Part shown: piece by piece, positions 51,922 to 60,990 of the stretch | How positions within the stretch are numbered: position 1 is the stretch's first letter | How the letters are laid out: the number at the start of each line of letters is the position of its first letter | Source: an uncultured Nitrospirota bacterium | Lineage (GTDB): Bacteria > CG2-30-53-67 | Direction: 5' to 3' | Length of the DNA stretch: 64,000 nt | Assembly: GCA_947259355.1 (NCBI GenBank) | Contig: CAMYMF010000007.1 | Location: 13,143 to 77,142, forward strand | Position numbers and translations under genes: made by a program | Notes under the pieces: generated by a model | The model's input: the letters and a program-made list of their open reading frames with translations, nothing else | What the model was told of the DNA's origin: nothing | Database searches by the model: none

Positions 51922-54027
51922 TTAGGATTCAGCCTCTTCCCGGGCCCGCTTCTCCGCGTTCACCACTTTTTCTGCCAGGTGAGCCGGCAGTTCCTGGTAG
52001 TGTTCAAACTCCAGTTCGAAAAACCCTCGTCCCCCCGTGATGGAGCGAAAAGTGGCCGAATAGGTCAGGGTTTCCGACATGGGCACATGCGCGGAGATGA
52101 TCTGATTCTTCCCCCGCGCATCGACACCGAGCACCTTACCCCGACGGGAGTTGAGATCGCTCATGACCCCCCCGACGAAATCATCGGGCACGGTCACATA
52201 CATCTTCATGATCGGCTCCAGCAGGACCGGCTTCGCGTCCAGACATCCCTTTTTGAGAGCCATGGACGCGGCGATTTTGAAGGCCATTTCGGACGAATCG
52301 ACGCTATGGTAGGAGCCATCGTAAAGGGTCGCTTTGAGGTCGACCAGCGGAAAGCCGGCCATGGGTCCCTTGCGAATCGCTTCCAGCAGGCCCTTCTCCA
52401 CGGCGGGTATGTACTGTCTCGGCACCACGCCGCCCACGACCTCTTCGGCAAATTCGAAGCCCGACCCCTTGGGCAGCGGTTCAAACCGGATCCAGACATC
52501 GCCATACTGCCCGCGCCCGCCGGACTGCTTCTTGTACTTGCCCTGCACCTCCACTTTGGACCGGATGGTCTCCTTGTAAGGAACCTTGGGCTCCTTCAGG
52601 TTCACCTCCACCCCGAATTTACGCTTGAGTATGGCGAGGATGACCTCCATCTGGACCATGCCCATCACGGAGACGATCAATTCCAGCGTCTCTTCATGAC
52701 GCTCGACCTTCAGGGTCGGCTCCTCTTCGCACATGCGCTGCAGCGCATTGCTCAGCTTATCCTCATCTCCTTTGGCTTTGGGCTCCACAGCGTAGGAAAT
52801 CACAGGATCGGGAAAAGCGATCGGGGCAAAGCGGATAGGTGCTTTGTCCTCGCAGAGGGTGTCTCCGGTCTGGGTGTTCTTCAGTTTGGCCACTGCGGCG
52901 ATCTCACCGACGCCCACTTCTTTGACCGGCTTCTGATCCTTTCCGATGAGTGAGAGAAAATTGCCCAGCCGCTCTTTCTCCCCGAGCCTCGGATTCAGCA
53001 CCACCGTATCGGAGCGCAATACACCAGACCAGACGCGAAAGAGCGAGAGCTTCCCGGTAAAAGGATCCACAATAGTCTTGAAGACTTGTGCCGAGAAGGG
53101 GGCGTCGGGGCTTGCCTCCCGGGTCCCTTCCTCCTCGGTTTTCGGGTCCGCCCCCCGGATCGGTTTTCGAGACGCTGCCTCAGCCGGGGAGGGCAAGAAG
53201 TCGGCCAGGCCGTTCATGAGCCGGTCGACCCCGAAATTGGGCGTCGCCGCTCCGCAGTAGACCGGCACGAATTCGCGGTTCAGAGTCCCCCGAGCGACAG
53301 CGGTCAGCAGCTCGTCCTGACTGACCTCGCCACCCTCCAGATAGCGCTCCATCAGCGCATCGTCGGTCTCCACCGCCGATTCCACGAGCTTTTCCCGAAA
53401 ACTGTTGGCCTCATCGAGAAGCTCCCCGGGGATCTCAGCCAGCTTGGTGGCGGTTCCGGAGCCCCCCCCGGCGTATTCGAAGGCTTCCATGGTGAGCAGG
53501 TCGACAACCCCCTTGAAATTCGCCTCCTGGCCGATGGGAAGCTCCATAACGACGGCCCGGGTATTGAGCGTGCTTTCCACATCTTCCACAGCCTTGTGAA
53601 AATCGGCGCGCTCCCGGTCCATCTTGTTCACGAAAACCAGACGGGGGATGTCGTATTCATCGGCGAATCCCCAGACCCGCTCGGTCTCCACCTTCACCCC
53701 CGAGATGGCACTCACGAGAACGAGTGCTGCATCCACAGCACTGAGTACCCCTTTGGTATCCGCCAGAAAATTGGTGTATCCCGGACTGTCGACGAAATAG
53801 ATCTCTTTACCTTTCCAGGAGAAGGCAGCAGTCGACGAGGAAATGGTGCTCTGGCGGTCAACCTCTTCAGGCGTGAAATCGAGAATGGAATTCCCCTCGT
53901 TGACCCGGTTCAAACGGCTCGTGACCTTCGCATGGAAAAGCATCGCCTCGCAGAGAGAGGTCTTACCGGCCCCACCGTGACCAATGACAGCTAGGTTTCT
54001 GACTGCAGACGGATCTTTCTTAGCCAT
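51922..54027 (-). CDS. Elongation factor G-like GTPase (EF-G paralogue)
   Basis: A 701-residue translational GTPase with all five EF-G domains. The G1 motif is GHGGAGKTSL rather than the GHVDHGKT/AHIDAGKT of housekeeping EF-G; G3 is DSPGYTNF and G4 VNKMDRE. Domain IV shows KEPKVPYKETIRSKVEVQGK and SGGRGQYGDVWIRFEPL, and domain V ends GGRGFFELEFEHYQELP. The altered G1 and G3 place it in the second EF-G-like group (FusA-like/EF-G2), which may act in translocation, recycling or stress rather than as the main factor. The gene stands alone between ihfA and a small hypothetical gene. Confidence 0.9.
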   Translation of the reverse strand: MAKKDPSAVRNLAVIGHGGAGKTSLCEAMLFHAKVTSRLNRVNEGNSILDFTPEEVDRQSTISSSTAAFSWKGKEIYFVDSPGYTNFLADTKGVLSAVDAALVLVSAISGVKVETERVWGFADEYDIPRLVFVNKMDRERADFHKAVEDVESTLNTRAVVMELPIGQEANFKGVVDLLTMEAFEYAGGGSGTATKLAEIPGELLDEANSFREKLVESAVETDDALMERYLEGGEVSQDELLTAVARGTLNREFVPVYCGAATPNFGVDRLMNGLADFLPSPAEAASRKPIRGADPKTEEEGTREASPDAPFSAQVFKTIVDPFTGKLSLFRVWSGVLRSDTVVLNPRLGEKERLGNFLSLIGKDQKPVKEVGVGEIAAVAKLKNTQTGDTLCEDKAPIRFAPIAFPDPVISYAVEPKAKGDEDKLSNALQRMCEEEPTLKVERHEETLELIVSVMGMVQMEVILAILKRKFGVEVNLKEPKVPYKETIRSKVEVQGKYKKQSGGRGQYGDVWIRFEPLPKGSGFEFAEEVVGGVVPRQYIPAVEKGLLEAIRKGPMAGFPLVDLKATLYDGSYHSVDSSEMAFKIAASMALKKGCLDAKPVLLEPIMKMYVTVPDDFVGGVMSDLNSRRGKVLGVDARGKNQIISAHVPMSETLTYSATFRSITGGRGFFELEFEHYQELPAHLAEKVVNAEKRAREEAES

Positions 54028-54199
54028 GGTTCACCTCATCGAGAAGAGTTTGGAGCGGCCCAACAACGATGATTTCTATTCAGGATAAAGAGGTGGGAAG
54101 ACCCCATTCCCAAAAGGGTTCCACGCGACCAAGTTCGAATAAGAGCACTCACGGCGGCGGCCCGTTTCGAGCTGCCCACCCGGCGAGGAAGAAGGGATG

Positions 54200-54463
54200 T
54201 TACCAGATATCCGACTCTATCTTGCCCCCCTTCTTCACGAGTATATCCACGACGGCCTGGTTGAAATAGTTGGTGCGCTCTGAAATGTCCGGCGACACCC
54301 GGCTCCGGTAAAGCTCGCGCCCTTTCTTAAGATCCTCTTCCAACACATCGAAAAGATTGTCGTTCTTGATGCCCGACTCTATCTTGGTCTGGTTGTACAA
54401 AGAGATATCTGAGAGAATGGTGCGGGCCAGACGTTTGGCCTTCTCGTGGTCCGTGATCCGCAT
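54200..54463 (-). CDS. Small hypothetical protein
   Basis: An 87-residue helical cytoplasmic protein: MRITDHEKAKRLARTILSDI, SLYNQTKIESGIKNDNLFDV, LEEDLKKGRELYRSRVSPDI, SERTNYFNQAVVDILVKKGG. The even spread of charged residues suggests a helical bundle. The ATG at 54463 has GGGGAGG upstream and a good promoter at 54495-54523. Its function is unknown to me. About 170 bases without features separate it from the EF-G paralogue. Confidence 0.75.
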   Translation of the reverse strand: MRITDHEKAKRLARTILSDISLYNQTKIESGIKNDNLFDVLEEDLKKGRELYRSRVSPDISERTNYFNQAVVDILVKKGGKIESDIW

Positions 54464-54494
54464 GAAAGCGTCCTCCCCTCGTCGGCTCTTTGAA

Positions 54495-54523
54495 GTTTTA
54501 CACAGTCTAAATGATAATGTCAA
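54495..54523 (-). promoter_or_regulatory. Predicted promoter of the small hypothetical gene
   Basis: Minus strand: -35 TTGACA (54518-54523), 17-base spacer, -10 TAAAAC (54495-54500), about 32 bases before the ATG. Confidence 0.65.
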
Positions 54524-54590
54524 CAATTTCAAGAGATTTCGTCATTCCAACCGCTTTTTGCAGCTGTCAAATAACCCCAGGCTTAATCGG

Positions 54591-54619
54591 TTGCAAAGCC
54601 CAATGTGATATGGTATGAA
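54591..54619 (+). promoter_or_regulatory. Predicted promoter of prfB
   Basis: -35 TTGCAA (54591-54596), 17-base spacer, -10 TATGAA (54614-54619). Start near 54626, giving a leader of about 95 bases before the ATG at 54720. Confidence 0.5.
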
Positions 54620-54719
54620 ACAGCGGAAGCAAATTGCGGGAAAACGAAACGCCAATGAATCCAGGACCATAGCGCAAGCGCGCCCGTCGGTCCGGCCCGC
54701 TTGAGAGGAGGAACCGAAG

Positions 54720-55818
54720 ATGATTGACGAGTTGAAGAAAGATCTCAAAGAGATTGCCAACGACATGGATCTGCTCAGGAGTCATCTTTGACCTCTCCCG
54801 AGATCAACGGCGACTGCAGGAGATCGAAAAACAGATCGCCGAACCCACCTTCTGGGACAACCCGCAAGCCAACCAGAAAGTCCTGAAAGAACGGGCCGCC
54901 ATTCAGCATCGCCTCGCCGAGTGGGACCGCCTTAATCGTACCTTTGAAGACAGTGAAGCCCTCGTCGAGCTTGCGGTGGAAGAGGCGGACGAGTCCCTCT
55001 ATCCGGAAATCCGCAAAGAACTCAAAACCCTGCGGGAGCAGTTGACCCAGCTGGAGCTTCGCGCCATGCTCGGCGCTGAAACCGACATCAACAACGCCAT
55101 TGTCAACATCCACCCCGGAGCCGGCGGTACCGAATCCCAGGACTGGGCCCAGATGCTGCTGCGCATGTACCAGCGATGGGCGGAACGCAAGGGGTTTCGC
55201 GTCACCGTCCTGGACATCATGTACGGCGAGGAGGCCGGCATCAAGAGCGCCACCTTCACCGTGGAGGGCCCTTATGCCTTCGGGCTCCTCAAGGCGGAAG
55301 ACGGCGTGCACCGCCTGGTTCGCATTTCCCCTTTTGACGCGGGCAAGCGGCGTCACACCTCCTTTGCGTCGGTTTTTGTTTATCCCGAGTTGGACGAAAC
55401 CATCGAGGTGCCGATCCGGGAGGAAGATCTCCGGATCGATACCTATCGTTCGAGCGGCGCCGGCGGTCAGCACGTCAATGTGACCGACTCAGCAGTACGG
55501 ATCACCCACGAGCCCACGGGCATTGTGGTCCAGTGTCAGAACGATCGGTCTCAACACAAGAACAAGGCGGCAGCCCTGAAGGTCCTGAAAGCCAGGCTCT
55601 ACGAATTGGAGAAAGAGAAGCAGCAGGAGAAGCTGGAAGACATGATGGGGGAGAAGAAGGAGATCGCCTGGGGCAGCCAGATCCGCTCCTATGTATTGCA
55701 GCCCTATCAGCTTGTCAAAGACCAGCGGACGAAGCTGGAAGCCGGCAATGTGGAGGCCGTCCTCAATGGAGAGATCGACGCCTTCATCAAAGCCTACCTC
55801 TTGCAGAAGCCCGTCTGA
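54720..55818 (+). CDS. prfB: Peptide chain release factor 2 (programmed +1 frameshift)
   Basis: RF2 of about 365 residues, which terminates at UGA and UAA. Translation starts at the ATG at 54720, preceded by AGGAGG, and reads 23 codons (MIDELKKDLKEIANDMDLLR, SHL) to an in-frame TGA at 54789-54791. It must shift +1 there, skipping T54789, to continue LDLSRDQRRLQEI. The stop-codon-recognition SPF motif (ISPFDAGKRRHTSF) and the catalytic GGQ (SSGAGGQHVNVTDSAV) are intact. It starts the prfB-lysS-lolC run. Confidence 0.97.
54776..54792 (+). other. Programmed +1 frameshift site of prfB
   Basis: Internal Shine-Dalgarno-like CAGGAG lies just upstream of CTT TGA C (54786-54792). This is the classic RF2 autoregulation signal: scarce RF2 makes the ribosome pause at TGA and slip from CUU to UUU. 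Confidence 0.95.
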
Positions 55819-55944
55819 TCTGGACATGCCATGGCCGGAGCTAGTCCGAGACTCTTTGCCGATGAGCGCACCTGCCAAGCAAACGCAGGAGCGGCCCACG
55901 GAGAGTCTGGCCGTCCTGCCATCTTGAAACGGCTGCAGGATACC

Positions 55945-55973
55945 TTGACGGCGGTGGCGAACTCCTCTATAGT
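55945..55973 (+). promoter_or_regulatory. Predicted promoter of lysS
   Basis: -35 TTGACG (55945-55950), 17-base spacer, -10 TATAGT (55968-55973). Start near 55980, leader about 60 bases. It gives lysS-lolC transcription independent of prfB. Confidence 0.65.
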
Positions 55974-56038
55974 ACCCTGCGGCAGCCGCGCCCGAGGGGT
56001 GCTCGATCTGCAACGGCAATAAACACTAAAGGCCCGTC

Positions 56039-57541
56039 ATGAAAACGGACAATAATGAACTGATTCAGCAGCGCAAGAAAAAGATTCAGGAGATGCGCGC
56101 CGCGGGCATGACGCTCTACGCCTATCGGTTCGATCCTGAGCATACGGCCAAGCAGCTCCACGAGGCACACGGTACGGCCTCGGCAGAAACCCTGGCCGAG
56201 CAGAAGCCCGTTGTCATCCTGGCGGGACGGGTGATCGCCCTGCGGCGATTTGGCAAGGCCGCGTTCGCGCACATCCAGGATGCCACGGGCAAGATTCAGG
56301 TTTTCGCGGCCCGGGACATTCTGAGCGAAGCGGACTTCCGTCTTTTCCGTCGCGTCGATATCGGCGATTTCATCGGGGTGCGGGGCCCGCTTTTTCGCAC
56401 CCGTACCGGTGAGCTCAGTGTCGAAATCCAAAGCCTCCAACTGTTGACCAAGTCCCTGCGACCCTTGCCCGAGAAGTGGCATGGACTCCGGGACAAGGAA
56501 ATCCGCTATCGCCAGCGCTATCTGGACCTCGTGGTCAATCCTCAGGTGAAAGAGACCTTTGCCGTACGAAGCCGCATCATTGCAGCGCTGCGACTGTTCA
56601 TGAACCAACGGGGCTTCCTCGAGGTGGAGACACCCATGATGCAGCCCATCCCGGGCGGCGCAACGGCCCGTCCCTTCCGGACGCATCACAATGCCCTGGG
56701 GATGGATCTCTATTTGCGGATTGCGCCAGAGCTCTACCTCAAACGCCTGCTGGTCGGCGGGTTCGAACGGGTCTACGAGCTGAACCGCAATTTCAGAAAC
56801 GAAGGGATGGACCTGGAGCACAACCCCGAATTCACCATGATGGAGTTCTATCTAGCCTATGCGGATTACACCGATCTGATGACACTCACCGAAGAGCTGC
56901 TGAAGCACGTCACGCAGGACTTACGGGGATCCCTTGAACTTCAGTTCAAAGGCCATAGGATCGACATGACGCCCCCCTATCGCCGGATTACCTACACAGA
57001 ATCCATTACGGAAGCTCTGGCGGAAAAGGGTTATGACCGCAAGACCCTGGAAGATCGGGACGCGTTGAAAAAGGCCGCGGCAACCCTCGAGATCTCCGTC
57101 GACCCGAAAGCTTCGCGCACCAAACTGTTGGACAAGCTCTTTGAGGTACTGGTGGAAAGCCAACTGATTCAACCTACCTTCGTCATCGACTACCCCACGG
57201 AGCTCTCCCCCCTGTCCAAGCGCAAGCGGGACAATCCCGAGTTGGTGGAGCGCTTTGAGCTTTTCATCGCCGGCAAGGAGATCGCCAACGCCTTCTCCGA
57301 GCTGAATGACCCGGAGGACCAGCGGGGACGATTCGAACAGCAGGCCGCCGAACGGGACGGCGGTGACGAGGAGGCCATGTATATGGATCACGACTTCGTC
57401 CGGGCCCTGGAGTACGGCATGCCGCCGGCTGCAGGAGAAGGGATCGGCGTGGACCGGTTGGTCATGTTGCTGACCGGCAATGAATCGATCCGGGATGTCA
57501 TCCTCTTTCCTCAGATGCGCCCCGAATCGACGGGCCACTGA
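56039..57541 (+). CDS. lysS: Lysine--tRNA ligase (class II)
   Basis: A 500-residue class IIb synthetase. The N-terminal OB-fold anticodon-binding domain covers residues 55-150 (VIALRRFGKAAFAHIQDATG). Motif 1 lies in NQRGFLEVETPMMQPIPGGA, motif 2 in YELNRNFRNEGMDLEHNPEF and motif 3 in GEGIGVDRLVMLLTGN. Length matches the family. It follows prfB, a conserved order in many proteobacteria, and is 29 bases ahead of the LolC/E gene. Confidence 0.97.
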   Translation: MKTDNNELIQQRKKKIQEMRAAGMTLYAYRFDPEHTAKQLHEAHGTASAETLAEQKPVVILAGRVIALRRFGKAAFAHIQDATGKIQVFAARDILSEADFRLFRRVDIGDFIGVRGPLFRTRTGELSVEIQSLQLLTKSLRPLPEKWHGLRDKEIRYRQRYLDLVVNPQVKETFAVRSRIIAALRLFMNQRGFLEVETPMMQPIPGGATARPFRTHHNALGMDLYLRIAPELYLKRLLVGGFERVYELNRNFRNEGMDLEHNPEFTMMEFYLAYADYTDLMTLTEELLKHVTQDLRGSLELQFKGHRIDMTPPYRRITYTESITEALAEKGYDRKTLEDRDALKKAAATLEISVDPKASRTKLLDKLFEVLVESQLIQPTFVIDYPTELSPLSKRKRDNPELVERFELFIAGKEIANAFSELNDPEDQRGRFEQQAAERDGGDEEAMYMDHDFVRALEYGMPPAAGEGIGVDRLVMLLTGNESIRDVILFPQMRPESTGH

Positions 57542-57570
57542 CGCACAGACCGTAACCAGAGAGGAAGCCC

Positions 57571-58944
57571 GTGACCGACGTCATCTCCCCTGAAAACAGA
57601 ATGCGCTCCCAAACGGCAGGACCAGCGGCCGCCCCGGCTCTGCCTGAAATCAAACGCCCTGGCTTCCTCAGGAGCTTCAGCTACGAGCTCTTCATTGGGC
57701 TGCGTTACCTCAAATCGAAACGCAAGAGCGCCTTCATTTCGCTGATCACCGTCATCTCTATCGTCGGCATCACCGTAGGGGTGATGGCGCTGATCATTGT
57801 GCTGGCCGTCATGAGCGGATTTGAGGAAGACCTCAAATCGAAGATCCTCGGGACCAATTCCCACGTCGTGGTTGTCACGCTGGACAAACAGGGGATGGTC
57901 AACTATCCGCAGATCGTGCGCCAGATCCAGGAGGAGGAGTACGTCGTGGCAGCCACGCCCTTCATCCTGAGCCAGGTTATGCTGACCACACGGGACAATG
58001 TGGCGGGCGTGGTGCTGCGCGGGGTGCTCCCCACCGAAGAAGGCAATGTCACCGATATTACCAAGAACATGGTGGAAGGCAATATTCTCGACCTGGAGAC
58101 TCGGGCCACAGGCCCTGACGGGTCCGAAACCCGTGGCATCGTCATCGGTAGAGAGCTGGCCGGCATGCTGGGTGTCTTTCTGAATGATCCCGTCAACGTG
58201 GTTTCGCCCCTGGGGCGCATTACCCCGCTCGGCATGGTTCCGAAGATGACTCAATTCCGCGTGGTGGGCATCTTCGACGCCGGTCTGTACGAGTACGATA
58301 CGGGCCTGGCCTATATTTCCCTGCAGGAGGCGCAACGCTTCTTTGACATGGGGGATCGGGTGACGGGAATCGAAGTGAAGCTGGATGACATCTATGCCGC
58401 CAACAGGGCCCGCCAGGGCATCCAGGAAAGACTGGGCCACGGCTACTGGGCCAAGGACTGGATGCAGATGAACCGCAATCTGCTCTCCGCTCTCAAACTG
58501 GAAAAAATCGTGATGTTTATCATACTGTCGCTGATCATCCTGGTCGCCGCACTGAACATCATCAGCACTCTGACCATGGTGGTCATGGAAAAAGGCAAGG
58601 AGATCGCCATCCTGAAGTCCATGGGGGCCCGGCGGCAGAGTATCATGAGGATCTTCATGGTGGAGGGGATGGTCATTGGGCTTGTTGGCACCCTCCTCGG
58701 CTGCGCGCTGGGCCTTTTGGTGGCCCTGAACCTGGAGACCATTGTAGCCTTTCTGGAGAACCTCTTCCATTTCAAGGTCATCGACAGCTCAGTCTATTAC
58801 ATCGATAAACTGCCGTCTCGGGTGGAACCGCTGGACGTGATTCTGGTGACCGCCATCTCTTGCCTGATCAGCCTGCTCTCAACCTTGTATCCCTCTTACA
58901 AGGCGTCCAAGCTAGCGCCTGTTGAGGCCCTCCGTTACGAGTAA
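57571..58944 (+). CDS. Lipoprotein-releasing ABC permease (LolC/LolE family)
   Basis: A 457-residue inner-membrane permease of the LolCDE complex, which extracts lipoproteins from the inner membrane for the outer membrane. It has an N-terminal helix (AFISLITVISIVGITVGVMA), a large periplasmic domain, and three C-terminal helices of the FtsX type (IVMFIILSLIILVAALNIIS, KGKEIAILKSMGARRQSIMR). FIGLRYLKSKRKSAFISLIT is the LolC/E start signature. A GTG start at 57571 has GAGGAAG upstream; the first 30 residues are an extra Pro/Ala-rich tail. No lolD ATPase gene follows directly, which is unusual. Confidence 0.92.
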   Translation: MTDVISPENRMRSQTAGPAAAPALPEIKRPGFLRSFSYELFIGLRYLKSKRKSAFISLITVISIVGITVGVMALIIVLAVMSGFEEDLKSKILGTNSHVVVVTLDKQGMVNYPQIVRQIQEEEYVVAATPFILSQVMLTTRDNVAGVVLRGVLPTEEGNVTDITKNMVEGNILDLETRATGPDGSETRGIVIGRELAGMLGVFLNDPVNVVSPLGRITPLGMVPKMTQFRVVGIFDAGLYEYDTGLAYISLQEAQRFFDMGDRVTGIEVKLDDIYAANRARQGIQERLGHGYWAKDWMQMNRNLLSALKLEKIVMFIILSLIILVAALNIISTLTMVVMEKGKEIAILKSMGARRQSIMRIFMVEGMVIGLVGTLLGCALGLLVALNLETIVAFLENLFHFKVIDSSVYYIDKLPSRVEPLDVILVTAISCLISLLSTLYPSYKASKLAPVEALRYE

Positions 58945-58967
58945 CGCGCCCTGGCTTACATTCCTTA

Positions 58968-58996
58968 TTGTCGGTACTCCGCAACCTTGATATAAT
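58968..58996 (+). promoter_or_regulatory. Predicted promoter of the PilT-like ATPase gene
   Basis: -35 TTGTCG (58968-58973), 17-base spacer, -10 TATAAT (58991-58996). Start near 59003, about 40 bases before the ATG. Confidence 0.65.
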
Positions 58997-59043
58997 GAAT
59001 TTATCTTCAAATTCCTGACAGTTCATTGTGTGCGGAGGAGTCC

Positions 59044-60609
59044 ATGAGCGCGACCAAGGTCAAGGCCAGCCAAAAGCTTGGAAAAATCCTGGTAGAAAAC
59101 CAGATCATCACCGAAGAGCAGTTGAAGGAAGCGTTGAAACGTCAATACCAGCATGGTGGATTCCTAGGCACCAATCTGGTCCAGCTGGGTTACCTCGATG
59201 AAGATACGCTCCTGAAGATTCTAACGAGCAAACTGGGAATTCAAGCCATCCACCTCGCCGGACACGAGATCACCCCCGCGCTGCAGGCCACCATCCCCTT
59301 TGAGAAGGTGAAGCTGCATTGCGTGCTCCCGGTGGCGGACGAAGGGAGTACCCTGGTAGTGGCCATGGCGGATCCCACCGATCTAAAAATCCAGGACGAC
59401 CTACAGTATACTCTTCGCCGCCCTGTGCGCGGCGTGCTGGCCCCGGAAACGGATATTCAGGAAGCCATCACCTTCTTTGAGAAAGAAGGGTATGGAATTC
59501 GAACCTTCGTGAAGTCATCGTCCAGAGTTCCATCCGTAAGCAAACATGAACTCAGCCTGCGCGCGCTGTTGCAGGAGGCCGTGGAGAAACATGCGGAGGA
59601 CCTTCTCATCACCGCGGGCGTTTCGCCCAGTCTGAAGATCAACAACAAGGTGGTGCGGCTCAAGTATCCCGCCCTGACACCGGGCCAGGTGCAGGAGTTG
59701 GTCTGTTCCATTCTCACGGAGAGACAGAGGGAAAAGCTGGAGACGCAGCGGGAGTTGGACTTTGCCTATTCCCTTCTCGACGTCAGTCGCTTTCGGGTCA
59801 ACATCTACAAGCAGCGCGGTTCCTACTCCCTGGCCGCGCGCAACCTCATGGAGCAGATACCGACGCTGGACGAGCTCGGTCTACCCGAATGGGTCGGAGA
59901 GTTCCCCCTGCGCCAGCAGGGACTCGTCCTGGTAACCGGACCTGCGGGGCACGGCAAGTCCACGACCATCGCCTCCCTAGTGGAGATCATCAATACGGAA
60001 ACATACTCCAACATCATCACCATCGAGGATCCCATTGAGTTTCTCTTTCAGCACAAAAAGAGCAATATTAATCAGCGGGAAGTGGGCACGGACACCCAGT
60101 CCTTTGCTGACGGGCTGCGGCAGATTTTCCGTCAAAGCCCCAACGTCATTGTCATCGGCGAGTTGCGGGATTTCGAAAGCATCTCCATTGCGCTCAGCGC
60201 CGCCGAAACGGGTCACCTGGTCCTGGGGACGCTCCACACGCTCAATGCCACCAATACCATCGATCGCCTAATCAACGTCTTTCCAGGGGAACATCAGAAC
60301 CAGGTACGCGCCCAGCTGGCAGAATCGCTGCTCCTCATTCTGTCCCAACGCCTGATTCCAAGTACGGACGGCAAGAGCCGGGTCCTGGCTTACGAGAAGC
60401 TCATCAATACGACTCGGATCAAGAACCTCATTCGCAACAGCAAGAGCCACCTGATCCGCACGCAGGTTTCCAACGGGAATTCCGACTTCGAAACCATCGA
60501 TGCCAGTCTGGCCCGACTGGTCCGACAAAACAGAGCGCGTTATGAAGAAGCGATGAAGTACGCGGACAACATGGCGCAATTCAAGGAGCTGGCCCAGAAG
60601 AGCCGCTAG
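59044..60609 (+). CDS. PilT/PilU-type ATPase with N-terminal MshEN domain
   Basis: A 521-residue hexameric motor ATPase of the type IV pilus retraction class. Residues 1-150 form an MshEN-like domain (LGKILVENQIITEEQLKEAL, LGTNLVQLGYLDEDTLLKIL), which in related ATPases binds cyclic di-GMP. The catalytic half shows Walker A GPAGHGKSTTIASL, the Asp box ITIEDPIEFLF, Walker B VIVIGELRDFESISIAL and the His box GHLVLGTLHT. PilT itself lacks the N-terminal domain, so this is a PilT/GspE hybrid. GGAGGAG precedes the ATG. Nucleotide sensing through MshEN would link it to the HD-GYP signalling seen elsewhere in the window. Confidence 0.92.
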   Translation: MSATKVKASQKLGKILVENQIITEEQLKEALKRQYQHGGFLGTNLVQLGYLDEDTLLKILTSKLGIQAIHLAGHEITPALQATIPFEKVKLHCVLPVADEGSTLVVAMADPTDLKIQDDLQYTLRRPVRGVLAPETDIQEAITFFEKEGYGIRTFVKSSSRVPSVSKHELSLRALLQEAVEKHAEDLLITAGVSPSLKINNKVVRLKYPALTPGQVQELVCSILTERQREKLETQRELDFAYSLLDVSRFRVNIYKQRGSYSLAARNLMEQIPTLDELGLPEWVGEFPLRQQGLVLVTGPAGHGKSTTIASLVEIINTETYSNIITIEDPIEFLFQHKKSNINQREVGTDTQSFADGLRQIFRQSPNVIVIGELRDFESISIALSAAETGHLVLGTLHTLNATNTIDRLINVFPGEHQNQVRAQLAESLLLILSQRLIPSTDGKSRVLAYEKLINTTRIKNLIRNSKSHLIRTQVSNGNSDFETIDASLARLVRQNRARYEEAMKYADNMAQFKELAQKSR

Positions 60610-60668
60610 GTGGATGGCTCTTCAGCCGAGACGGCGCGGTGCGGAGAACGGGCAAAGGCAGAAAAAGA

Positions 60669-60980
60669 TCAGAATCCGCCGGGATTCACAGGTTGGCCTG
60701 AGGAGGCTTCGCTTTCGTCGCCCCGACGCTGAAGGGCCGCTTCCTCAAGCAAGCGGCGCACTTCGGGTTTCAGATAGACATCATCTAACGGCAGCGCGGC
60801 CAGTGCTTGTGAAAGAACATCCACTCTCTCCGGAACGGTCAGGTTCTTGCGAACAATAATCATCTGCTCGTCGTTTACGCGGCAAAGCCCGCCGCGACTC
60901 CTGCACTTCTCGTAACGAACCTTGATCGCGATATGTTCGGCAAGCGCCTCCAACTCCTCCAAAATATCACTAGCATCCAT
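60669..60980 (-). CDS. Hypothetical protein
   Basis: A 103-residue soluble protein: MDASDILEELEALAEHIAIK, VRYEKCRSRGGLCRVNDEQM, IIVRKNLTVPERVDVLSQAL, AALPLDDVYLKPEVRRLLEE. The central RGGLCRVNDEQMIIVRK strand and PLDDVYLKPEVRRLLE tail recur in small delta-proteobacterial proteins of no known role. It begins 10 bases after the DUF4388 gene and closes the operon. It converges on the PilT-like gene. Confidence 0.75.
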   Translation of the reverse strand: MDASDILEELEALAEHIAIKVRYEKCRSRGGLCRVNDEQMIIVRKNLTVPERVDVLSQALAALPLDDVYLKPEVRRLLEEAALQRRGDESEASSGQPVNPGGF

Positions 60981-60990
60981 CACACCACCT

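Noticed and set aside
54754-54789. prfB starting at the in-frame ATG at 54754
   Set aside because: The upstream ATG at 54720 with AGGAGG, the internal CAGGAG and CTT-TGA-C form the known RF2 frameshift arrangement.
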